Source: CAJFUR01 sp904420575
GTDB lineage: Bacteria; Actinomycetota; Coriobacteriia; Coriobacteriales; Eggerthellaceae
Direction of reading: 5' to 3'
Length of the DNA stretch: 64,000 nucleotides
Assembly: GCA_965119745.1 (NCBI GenBank)
Contig: OZ221973.1
Span: 1,364,001 to 1,428,000 of the forward strand
In this document: positions 16,423-25,983 of the stretch, piece by piece
Numbering within the stretch: position 1 is the stretch's first letter
How the letters are laid out: the number at the start of each line of letters is the position of its first letter
The notes under the pieces: model-generated
The model's database searches: none
The model's input: only the letters and a program-made list of their open reading frames with translations
Told to the model about the DNA's origin: nothing
Made by a program: the position numbers and the translations under genes

Positions 16423-18297
16423 ATGGATGACAAGCGCATTCTGGACGCGGTGCGATCGCCCGCCGACCTGAAGCTGCTGAGCGACGAAGAGCTGGCCCTA
16501 TTGGCGTGCGAGATACGCGAGGAGATCGTCACGGTGACGTCGCAGACAGGCGGGCACGTGGCCTCGTCGCTGGGCGCGGTCGAGATCATCCTGGCGGCGC
16601 ACAGCCTGCTTGATTGCCCGACTGACAAGCTGGTGTTCGACGTGGGGCACCAGGCCTACGCGCACAAGCTGGTGACCGGCCGGCTGGACCTGTTCGACAC
16701 GCTGCGCACGTATGGTGGCGTCTCGGGTTTCCCCAAGCCCGACGAGAGCCCCTACGACGTGCATCCTTCGGGCCATGCCTCCGACTCGCTTTCCGTGGCG
16801 CTCGGCCTAGCGAAGGCGCGCGACCTGCGGGGAGGCACCGAAAAGGTTGTGGCCGTCATCGGCGACGCGGCCCTTTCGGGTGGCATGGCGTTCGAGGCCT
16901 TGAACCACATCGGCCAGGCGCAGACGCCGCTTGTCATCATCCTGAACGACAACGAGATGTCCATTTCGCGCAACGTGGGCGCGCTCATGAAGCATCTGGG
17001 CTACATGCGCGCTTCCACGCAGTATCGTCAGACGCGCGACTCGCTGCAGGAAAAGCTGGAAAGCAGCGGCCCGTTCGGCACGGCGCTCGCCAATTTCGGG
17101 CGCAACATGAAGGAATCGATGAAGCAGTTCGTCATTCCGCGCTCGATGATCTTCGAGCAGCTGGGCATCCTGTGCACGGCGCCCATCGATGGGCACGACA
17201 TCGGCGCCCTGCGCGAAACGCTTTCCACCGTGCTTGCCACCGACGGCCCCGTGCTCATGCACGTGGTCACGAAGAAAGGCGCCGGGTACGAACCCGCGTC
17301 GCGCAACCCCGAACGCTTCCATGGCGTAGGCCCCTACGACATAGCCACCGGGGAACTGGTGAAGAAGGAGGCCGCGGCCCCTTCCTATACCGACGTGTTC
17401 GGCCAGGCCATCGTGCGCGAGGCGCGGCAGAACCCGGACATCGTGGCCATCACGGCCGCCATGAAGGACGGCACGGGGCTTGCGCCGTTCGCCGAGGAGT
17501 TCCCCGACCGGTTCGTCGATGCCGGCATTGCCGAAGAGCATGCGGTGGGCATGGCCGCCGGCTTGGCGGCGGGCGGCAAGAAGCCGGTCGTGGCCATCTA
17601 CTCGACGTTTCTGCAGCGCGCCATCGACCAGATGACCATCAACTGCGCCTTGCCGGGGCTCGACGTGGTCTTCGCCATCGACCGCGCCGGGATCGTGGGA
17701 GAGGACGGCCCCACACATCACGGCATGTTCGATCTGGCCTACACGCGCATGGTGCCGCATTTGCGGGTGCTGGCTCCTTCGAACGAGGCCGAACTGGCGG
17801 GTGCGCTGCACACGGCGCTGGCTCTGGGCGGCCCGTTCGCCATCCGGTATCCGCGCGGGACGGCGGAAGGCGTGCCGGTGCCGGACGAGCCGCCGCTGTT
17901 CGAGCCGGGCCGGGCGAACGTGGTGCGTGAAGGTGATGACGTGGCCATCCTCGCGTTCGGGCGCATGGTGTCGCGCGCGGTGGGCGCAGCCGAGCTGCTG
18001 GCAGAGCGCGGCGTGCAGGCACGCGTGGTGGACATGCGCTGGGTGAAGCCCTTGGACGTGCAGGCCATCGCTGCGGCCGCGCGCACGAAGCTCGTGGTCA
18101 CCGTGGAGGGCGGCGTGCTTGCCGGAGGTGTCGGGGAAGGCGTGCTGGCGGAGCTGGCGCGCATGGGCAGTTCCACGCCGGCGCTCACGATGGGCATTCC
18201 TGACGAGTTCGTCCCGCAAGGCAAAGCCGACCTGCTGTTGCACGACCTGGGCCTGGACGCACAAGGCATAGCCGCCGCCATAGAGGAGCGCCTGTAG
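16423..18297 (+). CDS. dxs: 1-deoxy-D-xylulose-5-phosphate synthase
   Basis: This 624-residue thiamine-diphosphate enzyme condenses pyruvate and glyceraldehyde-3-phosphate, the first step of the MEP isoprenoid pathway. Typical motifs are DVGHQAYAHKLVTGR, the thiamine-binding GDAALSGGMAFEALN, the GPTHHGMFDLAY region and the transketolase Glu in EEHAVGMAAGLA. The ATG at 16423 is preceded by AGCAGGAGG. It lies 16 bases after xseB, keeping the xseB-dxs part of the Gram-positive order but without ispA between them. Confidence 0.95.
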   Translation: MDDKRILDAVRSPADLKLLSDEELALLACEIREEIVTVTSQTGGHVASSLGAVEIILAAHSLLDCPTDKLVFDVGHQAYAHKLVTGRLDLFDTLRTYGGVSGFPKPDESPYDVHPSGHASDSLSVALGLAKARDLRGGTEKVVAVIGDAALSGGMAFEALNHIGQAQTPLVIILNDNEMSISRNVGALMKHLGYMRASTQYRQTRDSLQEKLESSGPFGTALANFGRNMKESMKQFVIPRSMIFEQLGILCTAPIDGHDIGALRETLSTVLATDGPVLMHVVTKKGAGYEPASRNPERFHGVGPYDIATGELVKKEAAAPSYTDVFGQAIVREARQNPDIVAITAAMKDGTGLAPFAEEFPDRFVDAGIAEEHAVGMAAGLAAGGKKPVVAIYSTFLQRAIDQMTINCALPGLDVVFAIDRAGIVGEDGPTHHGMFDLAYTRMVPHLRVLAPSNEAELAGALHTALALGGPFAIRYPRGTAEGVPVPDEPPLFEPGRANVVREGDDVAILAFGRMVSRAVGAAELLAERGVQARVVDMRWVKPLDVQAIAAAARTKLVVTVEGGVLAGGVGEGVLAELARMGSSTPALTMGIPDEFVPQGKADLLLHDLGLDAQGIAAAIEERL

Positions 18298-18595
18298 AAG
18301 TTGAGCGTGCCGCTCCTCCTCGCCGTTGTGGGAGAGCATGCTGCTTGCCTCACACGGCGTGCCGCCATTTTGAGTCTGGGATAGAGCGTGCTTGATTAGG
18401 TGCGTGCTGCTTGGCGCGCGGTTCTCTGCCGAGCGGGGAGGGTTCGATTTTACAGAAACTTGATCTTTCCGTTGCCTTCTCTTGACGATGCTTGGCTATC
18501 ATGTTCGAGCACACTTCGTCTTTGCACCCTCTTGAAAGGTTCTGCGTTGCTGACAATCGTCTGTGTGCGAGCCCGCAGCGGGAAGCGGGGCACGC
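18298..18595. other. Intergenic region upstream of the phosphate permease
   Basis: About 300 bases without a supportable gene. Composition is less GC-rich around 18450-18540. TTGACG (18483-18488) and TTGAAA (18532-18537) resemble -35 boxes, but no well-spaced -10 is seen. No hairpin terminator for dxs was recognised. Confidence 0.35.
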
Positions 18596-19648
18596 ATGGG
18601 CTATGACCTGGCGGCGTTTGCCGCTGCATTCGCAAGCGACCCCATCCTGGCGCTCATCGTGATCCTCACCTTGGGAGCAACGGTGGTCAACGGCGCCACC
18701 GACGCGCCGAACGCCATCGCCACGGTGGTGGGGACGAAGGCCATGCGGCCTGGCCCTGCCATCGCCATGGCGGCGGCCTGCAACTTCGTCGGCCTGGCCG
18801 GCATCACGATGGTGTCGTCGGCAGTCGCGCTTACCATCTTCAAGATGGTCGATTTCGGCGGCGACAACCACGCCGCGCTCGTCGCGCTGGCGGCCGCCAT
18901 GGTGGCCATTATCGTGTGGGGCGCGGCGGCGTGGTACTTCGGCATCCCTACGTCGCAAAGCCACTCGCTCATTGCGGGCATCACAGGTGCGGCCATCGCC
19001 CTGCAGGGAGGCCTGGGCGGCGTGAACGGCGCAGAATGGATGAAGGTGGTGTACGGCCTGGTCATCTCTACCGGCTTGGGATTCGGTACCGGATGGCTGT
19101 TCACCCGGATCATCAAGGTGACGTGCCGACGCCTGCACCGCAGGAAGGCGAACGCGTTCTTCAAGTGGGCGCAGATCGCTTCGGGCGCGGGCGTGGCAGT
19201 GCTGCACGGCGCCCAGGACGGCCAGAAGTTCCTGTCGCTGTGCATGCTGGGCATCATGATAGCCATGTCGGGCTCGGTGGACGCCGACGTGACGTTCCCG
19301 TTCTGGCTCATCATCCTCGTGTCGGCCGTCATGGCGCTTGGCACGGCGGTGGGAGGCAAGAAGATCATCAAGTCCGTGGGCATGAACATGGTGAAGATGG
19401 AGCAGTATCAGGGCTTCGCCGCGTGCCTCTCGGCCTGCTTCTGCATCGGCCTGGCCACGTTCACCGGCCTGCCGGTGTCCACCACGCACACCAAGACCAC
19501 GGCCATCATGGGCGTGGGCGCGGAAAAGAGCTTGCGCTCGGTGAAGTGGGGGCTTGCCGGCCGCATGGTGTTCACCTGGGTGCTCACGTTTCCCGGCTGC
19601 GGACTTCTAGCCTTCGCCTTCACTCACCTGTTTCTGGCGTTCTTCTGA
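18596..19648 (+). CDS. Pit-family inorganic phosphate transporter
   Basis: This 350-residue polytopic membrane protein carries the Pit/PHO4 signature twice in inverted form: NGATDAPNAIATVVGTKA near residue 32 and, in the second half, VAVLHGAQDGQKFLSL. About ten transmembrane segments are evident, with a cytoplasmic loop rich in Arg and Lys near the middle. Members co-transport metal-phosphate with protons or Na+. The C-terminal FTGLPVSTTHTKTTAIMGVG is also typical. ATG 18596 is preferred; an in-frame GTG at 18563 would add 11 residues. No PhoU-like partner (DUF47) is adjacent. Confidence 0.87.
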   Translation: MGYDLAAFAAAFASDPILALIVILTLGATVVNGATDAPNAIATVVGTKAMRPGPAIAMAAACNFVGLAGITMVSSAVALTIFKMVDFGGDNHAALVALAAAMVAIIVWGAAAWYFGIPTSQSHSLIAGITGAAIALQGGLGGVNGAEWMKVVYGLVISTGLGFGTGWLFTRIIKVTCRRLHRRKANAFFKWAQIASGAGVAVLHGAQDGQKFLSLCMLGIMIAMSGSVDADVTFPFWLIILVSAVMALGTAVGGKKIIKSVGMNMVKMEQYQGFAACLSACFCIGLATFTGLPVSTTHTKTTAIMGVGAEKSLRSVKWGLAGRMVFTWVLTFPGCGLLAFAFTHLFLAFF

Positions 19649-19753
19649 CGCGAGCCTGTTCGGCGCACGGCGCCGACGCGCGCCATCATACGCACGGCGC
19701 GCGGCCTGTGGGAAGCCGCCGAGGGAGACGGCATGGGCGGCAATGGGCGACCC

Positions 19754-19799
19754 GGGCCTGCAGGGCCGGGCGGATCCCCATGTCCCGCCCGGCAGGCCC
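19754..19799. terminator. Hairpin between convergent genes
   Basis: A long stem lies between the phosphate permease and the convergent DUF1508 gene: GGGCCT (19754-19759) pairs with AGGCCC (19794-19799), and GCCGGGCGG (19765-19773) pairs with CCGCCCGGC (19785-19793), with a 5-base bulge on one side. It could end transcription from both sides, though neither flank has a long T run. Confidence 0.45.
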
Positions 19800-19827
19800 C
19801 AGGCTTCGTGCGCCCATTGAGACGAGG

Positions 19828-20001
19828 TCAGTCCTCTTCCACGACGTCGGCATCGGGGGCGTTCTTCTTGACGCTTTCGATGCCGTTCTTGCAGGCGTCC
19901 TTCGACTTGTACGTTTCCGACGTGGCGATGATCTCGCCGTTGCCTGCCTTCAGCACGAAATGGAATCCCGCCGCGGTCTTCCTGATGACGAACTTGCCCA
20001 T
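19828..20001 (-). CDS. DUF1508 (YegP-type) small protein
   Basis: This 57-residue protein, MGKFVIRKTAAGFHFVLKAG with NGEIIATSETYKSKDACKNG, matches the single-repeat YegP/DUF1508 fold: a beta-sheet with a helix, often of about 55-60 residues per repeat. The biochemical role of the family is unknown. The ATG ending at 20001 has AAAGGGG upstream on the minus strand; a longer frame starting at 20079 adds residues unlike the family. The C-terminus is acidic. It probably shares no operon with the GNAT gene, whose stop is about 120 bases upstream. Confidence 0.85.
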   Translation of the reverse strand: MGKFVIRKTAAGFHFVLKAGNGEIIATSETYKSKDACKNGIESVKKNAPDADVVEED

Positions 20002-20120
20002 AATGGCCCCTTTCTCTTTGACGATGGGGCGATCATACTCCAAGCGACCTGGTCGGAGTAGGCCAGGCGCGCGGTTCAAGCAAGGTTTGAACCGCCGTCA
20101 GCCCGTGCGCTTTTTCGCCT

Positions 20121-20633
20121 TCAGTCCACGCGCTTTTCCATGATGAAGTCGTCCATGACGAAGCCGTTGCCGATGTCGGTCTCCACGGCGTCGATGGTCT
20201 GGAAGCCTTTGGCGCGGTAAGCGCGGATGGCGAGGTCGTTGTGCTTGTTGACCGTCAGGTACAGCGCGGAGAGCCCGCGCGTGCGGCACAGGTCCTCGTA
20301 GAAGCGCACGGTCGCGCTGGCGAACCCGCGTCCGCGCTCCGGTGCGCGCAGGTAGATCTTCGAAACGAAGAAGCGGTTCGTCTCGGGCTCCACATGCCCG
20401 CCCGTATAGCCCACGAGGCGCCCGTCCTCGTTGTCGCGCAGAAGCCAGTACTCGTAGGCTGCTTCTGCCATGTCGCGCTCGATGGCCTCAAGGCTCTGGA
20501 ACTGCTCCACCATGTAGTCAGTCTGGGCTGTGCCGATGAGTGCCGGCCAGTACTCGTGCCATATCTCGTCGGCCAGCGCGGCCAGGCGCACACGGCCGTC
20601 GGCCGTCGTGACCGGTTCGAATGAGATGCCCAT
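20121..20633 (-). CDS. GNAT-family N-acetyltransferase
   Basis: This 170-residue protein shows GNAT motifs: VSKIYLRAPERGRGFASA is the acetyl-CoA pyrophosphate-binding motif A (R-x-x-G-x-G/A pattern) and NKHNDLAIRAYRAKGFQ is motif B with the conserved Asn and Tyr. The substrate is unknown. The C-terminus IGNGFVMDDFIMEK resembles small-molecule and peptide N-acetyltransferases of the RimI-like group. The ATG at 20633 has AAAGG upstream on the minus strand. It faces the amt gene divergently. Confidence 0.85.
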   Translation of the reverse strand: MGISFEPVTTADGRVRLAALADEIWHEYWPALIGTAQTDYMVEQFQSLEAIERDMAEAAYEYWLLRDNEDGRLVGYTGGHVEPETNRFFVSKIYLRAPERGRGFASATVRFYEDLCRTRGLSALYLTVNKHNDLAIRAYRAKGFQTIDAVETDIGNGFVMDDFIMEKRVD

Positions 20634-20854
20634 GGAGAACCCTTTCTATTTCCTTCCTTCTACACGTGCGTCTCGCGTGCCTTCGCTCGATCGTGGCGGG
20701 GCGCGTTTCAACATTGTAACGCGAGGGCTTCCCGTTTGTTAAAACGTCTTTTTGAAACCGTTAACTGTCGGGTTTCCCCTCCTGCCCGTGCCGCCGCCCT
20801 GGCATCATCGAAGGGTCAAACGGTATGGCGGTTCAATGCGAGGAGGTAGATGAC

Positions 20855-22132
20855 ATGTTCGATACAGGCACGACAGGTTTCATGATCGTGTGCGCGATGC
20901 TCGTCCTGCTGATGACGCCCGGCCTGGCGTTCTTCTACGGAGGTTTGAGCCGTCGCAAAAACGTGGTGAACACCATGGTCATGGTGTTCACCGTCATTGG
21001 CATCGTCGGCGTCACCTGGACGGTGTGCGGATGGTCGTTCGCATACGGCGGCGACGGGTCCGTCCCCTTCTTCGGCGGTTTCGACCAGCTTGGTCTTTTC
21101 GGCGCCGTGCAAGGCATGCTGGCCGAGGTGCAGGCGGCGCCTGAAGGCGCGGCAGTTTACCCCGGCATCGTCGACGTCGTGTTCCAGATGGCTTTCTGCA
21201 TGATCACCACGGCCATCGTCACGGGCGCGGTGGCCGGACGCATGAAGTTCGGCGCGGTGTGCGCGTTTCTGACCGTGTGGACCATCGTGGTGTACCCGCC
21301 GTTGGCGCATATGGTGTGGGGCGGGGAAGGCAGCCTCATCGGGGAGGTCATCGGCGCGCTCGACTTTGCCGGCGGGGACGTCGTGCACATCTCTTCGGGC
21401 CTGACCGGCCTTGTCCTCTGCCTCATTGCCGGTAGGCGGCGCGGGTTCGGCTTGGTGAGCTATCGTCCGCACAACGTGCCGTACGTGGCTCTGGGTGCCA
21501 CGCTTCTGTGGTTCGGCTGGTTCGGGTTCAATGCGGGCTCCGAGTTCGCGGCCGATGGCGTGGCGGCGCTTGCGCTGGTCAACACCGTGGCCGCATCGGG
21601 GGCTGCGCTGGCCTCCTGGATGCTGGTGGAGCGCGTGCGCATGGGCAAGCCCACGCTTGTGGGCGCGGCCACCGGCCTGGTCGCAGGCCTGGTGGTCATC
21701 ACGCCGGCAGCCGGCTTCGTGGAGCCGTGGGCGGCCATCGTCATGGGCCTGATGGTTTCTCCCGTCTGCTACTTCGCCATTTCTTTCTGCAAGCGGAAGT
21801 TCGGCTACGACGACGCTTTGGACGCTTTTGGCTGTCATTGCGTCGGCGGCGTGGTGGGCGGCATTCTGACAGGCCTGTTCTGCGTTCCCGAGCTTTCGTG
21901 GACCGACTTCGGCGGCCTGCTTTATACGGGCGACCCTTCGCTTCTGGCGAGCCAGGTGCTGGGCATCCTGGTCACCGTCGCGTTCGTCGGCGTCGCCGAC
22001 GTGATCCTGGGCTTCGCCGTCAAGGCGTGCTTCAAAGGCAGCCTGCGTGTGAGCGAGGAAGACGAGGCACAGGGCTTGGACGTTGCGGCGCACGGCGAAA
22101 GCGCCTATCCGGCCTACCTTGGTTTGGACTAG
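20855..22132 (+). CDS. amt: Ammonium transporter (Amt family)
   Basis: This 425-residue protein has eleven predicted membrane segments, the Amt signature FYGGLSRRKNVVNTM near the N-terminus, GDVVHISSGLTGLV with a pore-lining His, and FGCHCVGGVVGG with the second His of the twin-His pore. It brings ammonium into the cell and is gated by PII. ATG 20855 with GGAGG at 20842-20846 is preferred over an in-frame ATG at 20825. The PII gene follows at 75 bases, the usual amtB-glnK pairing. Confidence 0.94.
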   Translation: MFDTGTTGFMIVCAMLVLLMTPGLAFFYGGLSRRKNVVNTMVMVFTVIGIVGVTWTVCGWSFAYGGDGSVPFFGGFDQLGLFGAVQGMLAEVQAAPEGAAVYPGIVDVVFQMAFCMITTAIVTGAVAGRMKFGAVCAFLTVWTIVVYPPLAHMVWGGEGSLIGEVIGALDFAGGDVVHISSGLTGLVLCLIAGRRRGFGLVSYRPHNVPYVALGATLLWFGWFGFNAGSEFAADGVAALALVNTVAASGAALASWMLVERVRMGKPTLVGAATGLVAGLVVITPAAGFVEPWAAIVMGLMVSPVCYFAISFCKRKFGYDDALDAFGCHCVGGVVGGILTGLFCVPELSWTDFGGLLYTGDPSLLASQVLGILVTVAFVGVADVILGFAVKACFKGSLRVSEEDEAQGLDVAAHGESAYPAYLGLD

Positions 22133-22207
22133 GAACGCGCTCCCGACGAGCGAGGATCCTCGCCGATGCAGGCGGGGAAGACGTCCGATGGCAGAAAGGA
22201 ATTCGGC

Positions 22208-22546
22208 ATGAAGAAGATAACCGCGATCGTCCGCCCCGAAAAGCTGGAGCCGCTCAAGGAGGCGCTGTTCGCCGCCCAGGTGTCGGGCATGACCATTTCG
22301 CAGGTACAGGGGTGTGGCAGCCAGCACGGGTGGAAGGAATACTATCGGGGCACCGAGGTGTTGCTGAACATGGTGCCCAAGATAAAGTTCGAAATCGTGG
22401 TCGACGACGAACGGGTGGATGCGCTTGTGGACCTTGTAAGCACCGTGGCGCGCACCGGCGAGGTGGGGGATGGCAAGATCTTCATCTTCCCCGTCGAGCA
22501 GGTGATCCGCATCCGCACTGGAGAGCGGGGGACGCACGCCGTATGA
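22208..22546 (+). CDS. PII nitrogen-regulatory protein without the uridylylation tyrosine
   Basis: This 112-residue protein is a full PII protein (MKKITAIVRPEKLEPLKEAL; C-terminal GDGKIFIFPVEQVIRIRTGE with the B- and C-loop residues). It should trimerise, bind ATP/ADP and 2-oxoglutarate, and block the adjacent Amt channel through its T-loop. Aligned by eye to E. coli GlnB, residue 51 is Val instead of the uridylylated Tyr (GTEV in place of GAEY), though Tyr46 and Arg47 remain. Control by GlnD at the classical site is therefore not expected. ATG 22208 follows AAAGGA. Confidence 0.93.
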   Translation: MKKITAIVRPEKLEPLKEALFAAQVSGMTISQVQGCGSQHGWKEYYRGTEVLLNMVPKIKFEIVVDDERVDALVDLVSTVARTGEVGDGKIFIFPVEQVIRIRTGERGTHAV

Positions 22547-22609
22547 CGCCTGCGCTCCATCAGGTGCGCACAATTCCGGAGAAACCTCGATATCAAAAAC
22601 TAAATGATA

Positions 22610-22615
22610 TATAAT
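22610..22615 (+). promoter_or_regulatory. Likely -10 box upstream of the PerR-like gene
   Basis: TATAAT within an AT-rich island (22590-22640) that stands out from the GC-rich surroundings. It lies about 200 bases before the PerR-like gene. The AT-rich stretch could include a Fur/PerR box, but no clean 7-1-7 repeat was found. Confidence 0.4.
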
Positions 22616-22648
22616 CCTAATAGATGGTAATTCTGTTTATGGATCCTG

Positions 22649-22684
22649 CCGTGTCGTCGGGCATATGCCCGACGACACGGTTTT
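22649..22684 (+). terminator. 32-base perfect palindrome followed by T4
   Basis: CCGTGTCGTCGGGCAT (22649-22664) is followed directly by its exact reverse complement (22665-22680) and TTTT at 22681-22684. It lies about 100 bases after the PII gene and could terminate the amt-PII transcript. A TATAAT just upstream means it could also terminate or attenuate a short transcript ahead of the PerR-like gene. Confidence 0.6.
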
Positions 22685-22692
22685 CCGCGCAA

Positions 22693-22767
22693 AGGAGCCG
22701 GCTGCCGAAGGCCTGGTTGCTCTCGCCGTTAGGAGCCGGCTGCCGAAGGCCTGGTTGCTCTCGCCGT
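22693..22767 (+). repeat. 37-base tandem direct repeat
   Basis: Two exact 37-base copies (22693-22729 and 22731-22767), each starting AGGAGCCGGCTGCCGAAGG and ending CTCTCGCCGT, are separated by one base (T). They lie between the palindrome and the PerR-like gene, in its presumed 5' leader. Each copy contains an imperfect GCCGGCTGCCGAAGGC hairpin. Confidence 0.8.
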
Positions 22768-22816
22768 GATTGTCCGAAAATGACGGTTCGAGGGCGGGTT
22801 GAAAGGAGCGAATCGC

Positions 22817-23236
22817 ATGAGCGTTACGACGAACGCCAACGACACGACGCGCGCAGCGACGCGCAACACCATACAGCGCGCCCTGGTTCTGGAGGCAGTG
22901 CGATCGTTGCACAACCACCCCACGTCGGCCGACGTGTACGAAGTGGTGCGCGAGCGGCATCCGAACATCTCGCGGGCCACCGTCTACCGCAACCTGGGCG
23001 TCCTCGCCAGCCGCGGCGACGTGCTGCGCGTGGAGGTGCCCAACGGCGCCGATCGCTACGACTTCTTCAACGAGCCCCACTATCATGCGCTCTGCCGCAG
23101 CTGCGGCCAGGTGTCCGACGTGGACATGCCCTATCAACATGATCTGGCCGACCAGGTCCGGGATGCGCAGGGCTTCGCCATCGACGGGCATCAGATCATC
23201 TTCGAAGGGCTGTGCCCTTCCTGCCAGAAGCGCTGA
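22817..23236 (+). CDS. Fur-family regulator, PerR-like
   Basis: This 139-residue protein has a winged-helix DNA-binding domain (HPTSADVYEVVRERHPNISRATVYRNLGVL) and a C-terminal dimerisation domain with GADRYDFFNEPHYHALCRSCG and CPSCQ. The two CxxC pairs form the structural zinc site, and the Asp and His residues in RYDFFNEPHYH match the Fe/Mn-binding site of PerR, which senses peroxide by His oxidation. The Asp in RYD favours PerR over Fur or Zur. ATG 22817 follows GAAAGGAG. No peroxidase or rubrerythrin gene is adjacent. Confidence 0.88.
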   Translation: MSVTTNANDTTRAATRNTIQRALVLEAVRSLHNHPTSADVYEVVRERHPNISRATVYRNLGVLASRGDVLRVEVPNGADRYDFFNEPHYHALCRSCGQVSDVDMPYQHDLADQVRDAQGFAIDGHQIIFEGLCPSCQKR

Positions 23237-23406
23237 GCCTTGTTCCTGCCAGGAATGCCGAGCCGCCAAGTTGTAGTATGATGGTCGGCGATGCATCGAA
23301 TCGGTCTGCCAGGCCGACGGTGAAACGGCATCGTGCGCGCGATCGCCAAAGGGGGCCCGTCAGAAGCGCGGCCGGTTCAGGCTCACGTCATGTTGTCGAG
23401 TGAGGG

Positions 23407-24384
23407 ATGTCCGCCATGAACGATCGAGGGGACGAGCAAACCGCTTCGAACGCGGCCGCAGCAACGAAATCGCAGGCCCTGATGCAGTTCCACGCCACCG
23501 ACGAGGATGATGCCACAAGACGCGAAGCCCCGGGCGCCACCGCTCCTGCCACCGTCCAAAGCGAGAATGCCTTGCAGCGCGCGTTCGAACGCGAGTTGGA
23601 AGACCGTACGACCGAGGCGCTGGATGCGGGCGAGTTCGTCATCCACCTGCAGCCCAAGCTGGATCTGCGCAAGGGACAGATAGCCGGCGCCGAGGCGCTC
23701 GTGCGGTGGCGCGACCCGCGCGTCGGCCTGCGTTTGCCGGGTGCCTTCCTTCCCCTGTTCGAAAAGAACGGGTTCATCGTCGATTTGGACCGGTTCGTGT
23801 TCGAACAGGTGTGCGCTCTGCTCCATGCGTGGTCGGTGGCCGGCGTGCATCCGGTTCCCGTGTCGGTCAATCTTTCGCGGACGAACCTGCTCGACCTGAC
23901 GCTTCTCCAGGGGTTCGAGCGGATACGCGAGCTGTACGGCGTGCTGCCCTCCTTCTTGGAGTTCGAGTTGGCCGAGGCGTTCGTGTTCGAGGAACCCCGG
24001 GCGTTCTTCGCGGCCGTCGACCGGATGCATCGTGCGGGGTACGCGTGTTCCTTGGACAACTTCGGCGGCTGTCGCCGGTCTCTCGAGATCATGGAAGGAC
24101 TCGAAGTCGACGCGCTCAAGCTCGACCGCGCGTTCTTCGGCGGGCCCTACATCGACCCCGCCCGTGAGACGGGCCTGGTGGCGTCCGTCCTGAATCGTGC
24201 GCGCGAGCTGCACATGGGAACGGTGGCCGAAGGCGTGGAGACCGAGGAGCAGCGGGGGTTCCTTGCCGACGTGGGATGCGAGCTGATGCAGGGCTACCTG
24301 TTCTCGCCTCCGGTCTCGGTGGCAGACTTCGAACGGATGCTGTTCGGCCGGGAGGTGGCTGCGGCGCCTTCGTTCTCGGCCTGA
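23407..24384 (+). CDS. EAL-domain protein (c-di-GMP phosphodiesterase or degenerate receptor)
   Basis: This 325-residue protein has a low-complexity N-terminus of about 60 residues followed by one EAL domain (residues 65-320). The eponymous EALVRW, the Asn in VSVNLSR, the Glu in FELAEAF, the Lys in LKLDR and the Glu in AEGVETEEQ are present. The metal-binding DDFG motif reads LDNFGG, so the second Asp is Asn, and the following TGYSSL is GCRRSL. Catalysis may therefore be weak or lost. No GGDEF domain, sensor domain or membrane segment is attached. A start at ATG 23416 is also possible. Confidence 0.87.
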   Translation: MSAMNDRGDEQTASNAAAATKSQALMQFHATDEDDATRREAPGATAPATVQSENALQRAFERELEDRTTEALDAGEFVIHLQPKLDLRKGQIAGAEALVRWRDPRVGLRLPGAFLPLFEKNGFIVDLDRFVFEQVCALLHAWSVAGVHPVPVSVNLSRTNLLDLTLLQGFERIRELYGVLPSFLEFELAEAFVFEEPRAFFAAVDRMHRAGYACSLDNFGGCRRSLEIMEGLEVDALKLDRAFFGGPYIDPARETGLVASVLNRARELHMGTVAEGVETEEQRGFLADVGCELMQGYLFSPPVSVADFERMLFGREVAAAPSFSA

Positions 24385-24444
24385 TGCCGGTGCGCGAAAA
24401 TATCATGACGTGCGCAAAATTCACATGGCCGCTCGAATGCGGCG

Positions 24445-24453
24445 TGCTATACT
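24445..24453 (+). promoter_or_regulatory. Extended -10 promoter of rpsA
   Basis: TGCTATACT, an extended -10 element, 167 bases upstream of the proposed rpsA start. It implies a leader of about 160 nt before rpsA, compatible with the long structured leaders through which S1 often controls its own synthesis. Confidence 0.55.
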
Positions 24454-24619
24454 AATCCAGCTTGTAGGAAAACCTATGGGCGCACGTAATGTTGGCCCCC
24501 GAGACATGTTTGTTGCACGGCTGGAGAGACGCACGTTTCTCACTCAGGCGAACATGGTGAATGTAGCAATCAATCATGACGAAGGGTCCCCGGATTTTAG
24601 GTTTCGAAAGGGGTCCGTT

Positions 24620-25900
<1,281 letters not shown>

Positions 25901-25938
25901 CGCGGCGCGCAGGGCTTTCCTCGCAACAACGATGGTTG

Positions 25939-25965
25939 AAGGGCCGGCAGCTTGCCGGCCCTTTT
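25939..25965 (+). terminator. Rho-independent terminator of rpsA
   Basis: Stem GGGCCGGCA (25941-25949) with TGCCGGCCC (25953-25961), loop GCT, followed by TTTT (25962-25965) and preceded by AA that extends the pairing. It lies 40 bases after the rpsA stop and just before mnmA. Confidence 0.85.
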
Positions 25966-25983
25966 CATAGGGAAGGAACGGGC

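Noticed and set aside
20690..20820. Possible GlnR or NtrC-like site before amt
   Set aside because: GTTTGTTAAAAC and GAAACCGTTAAC half-sites are suggestive but do not match a known consensus in spacing.
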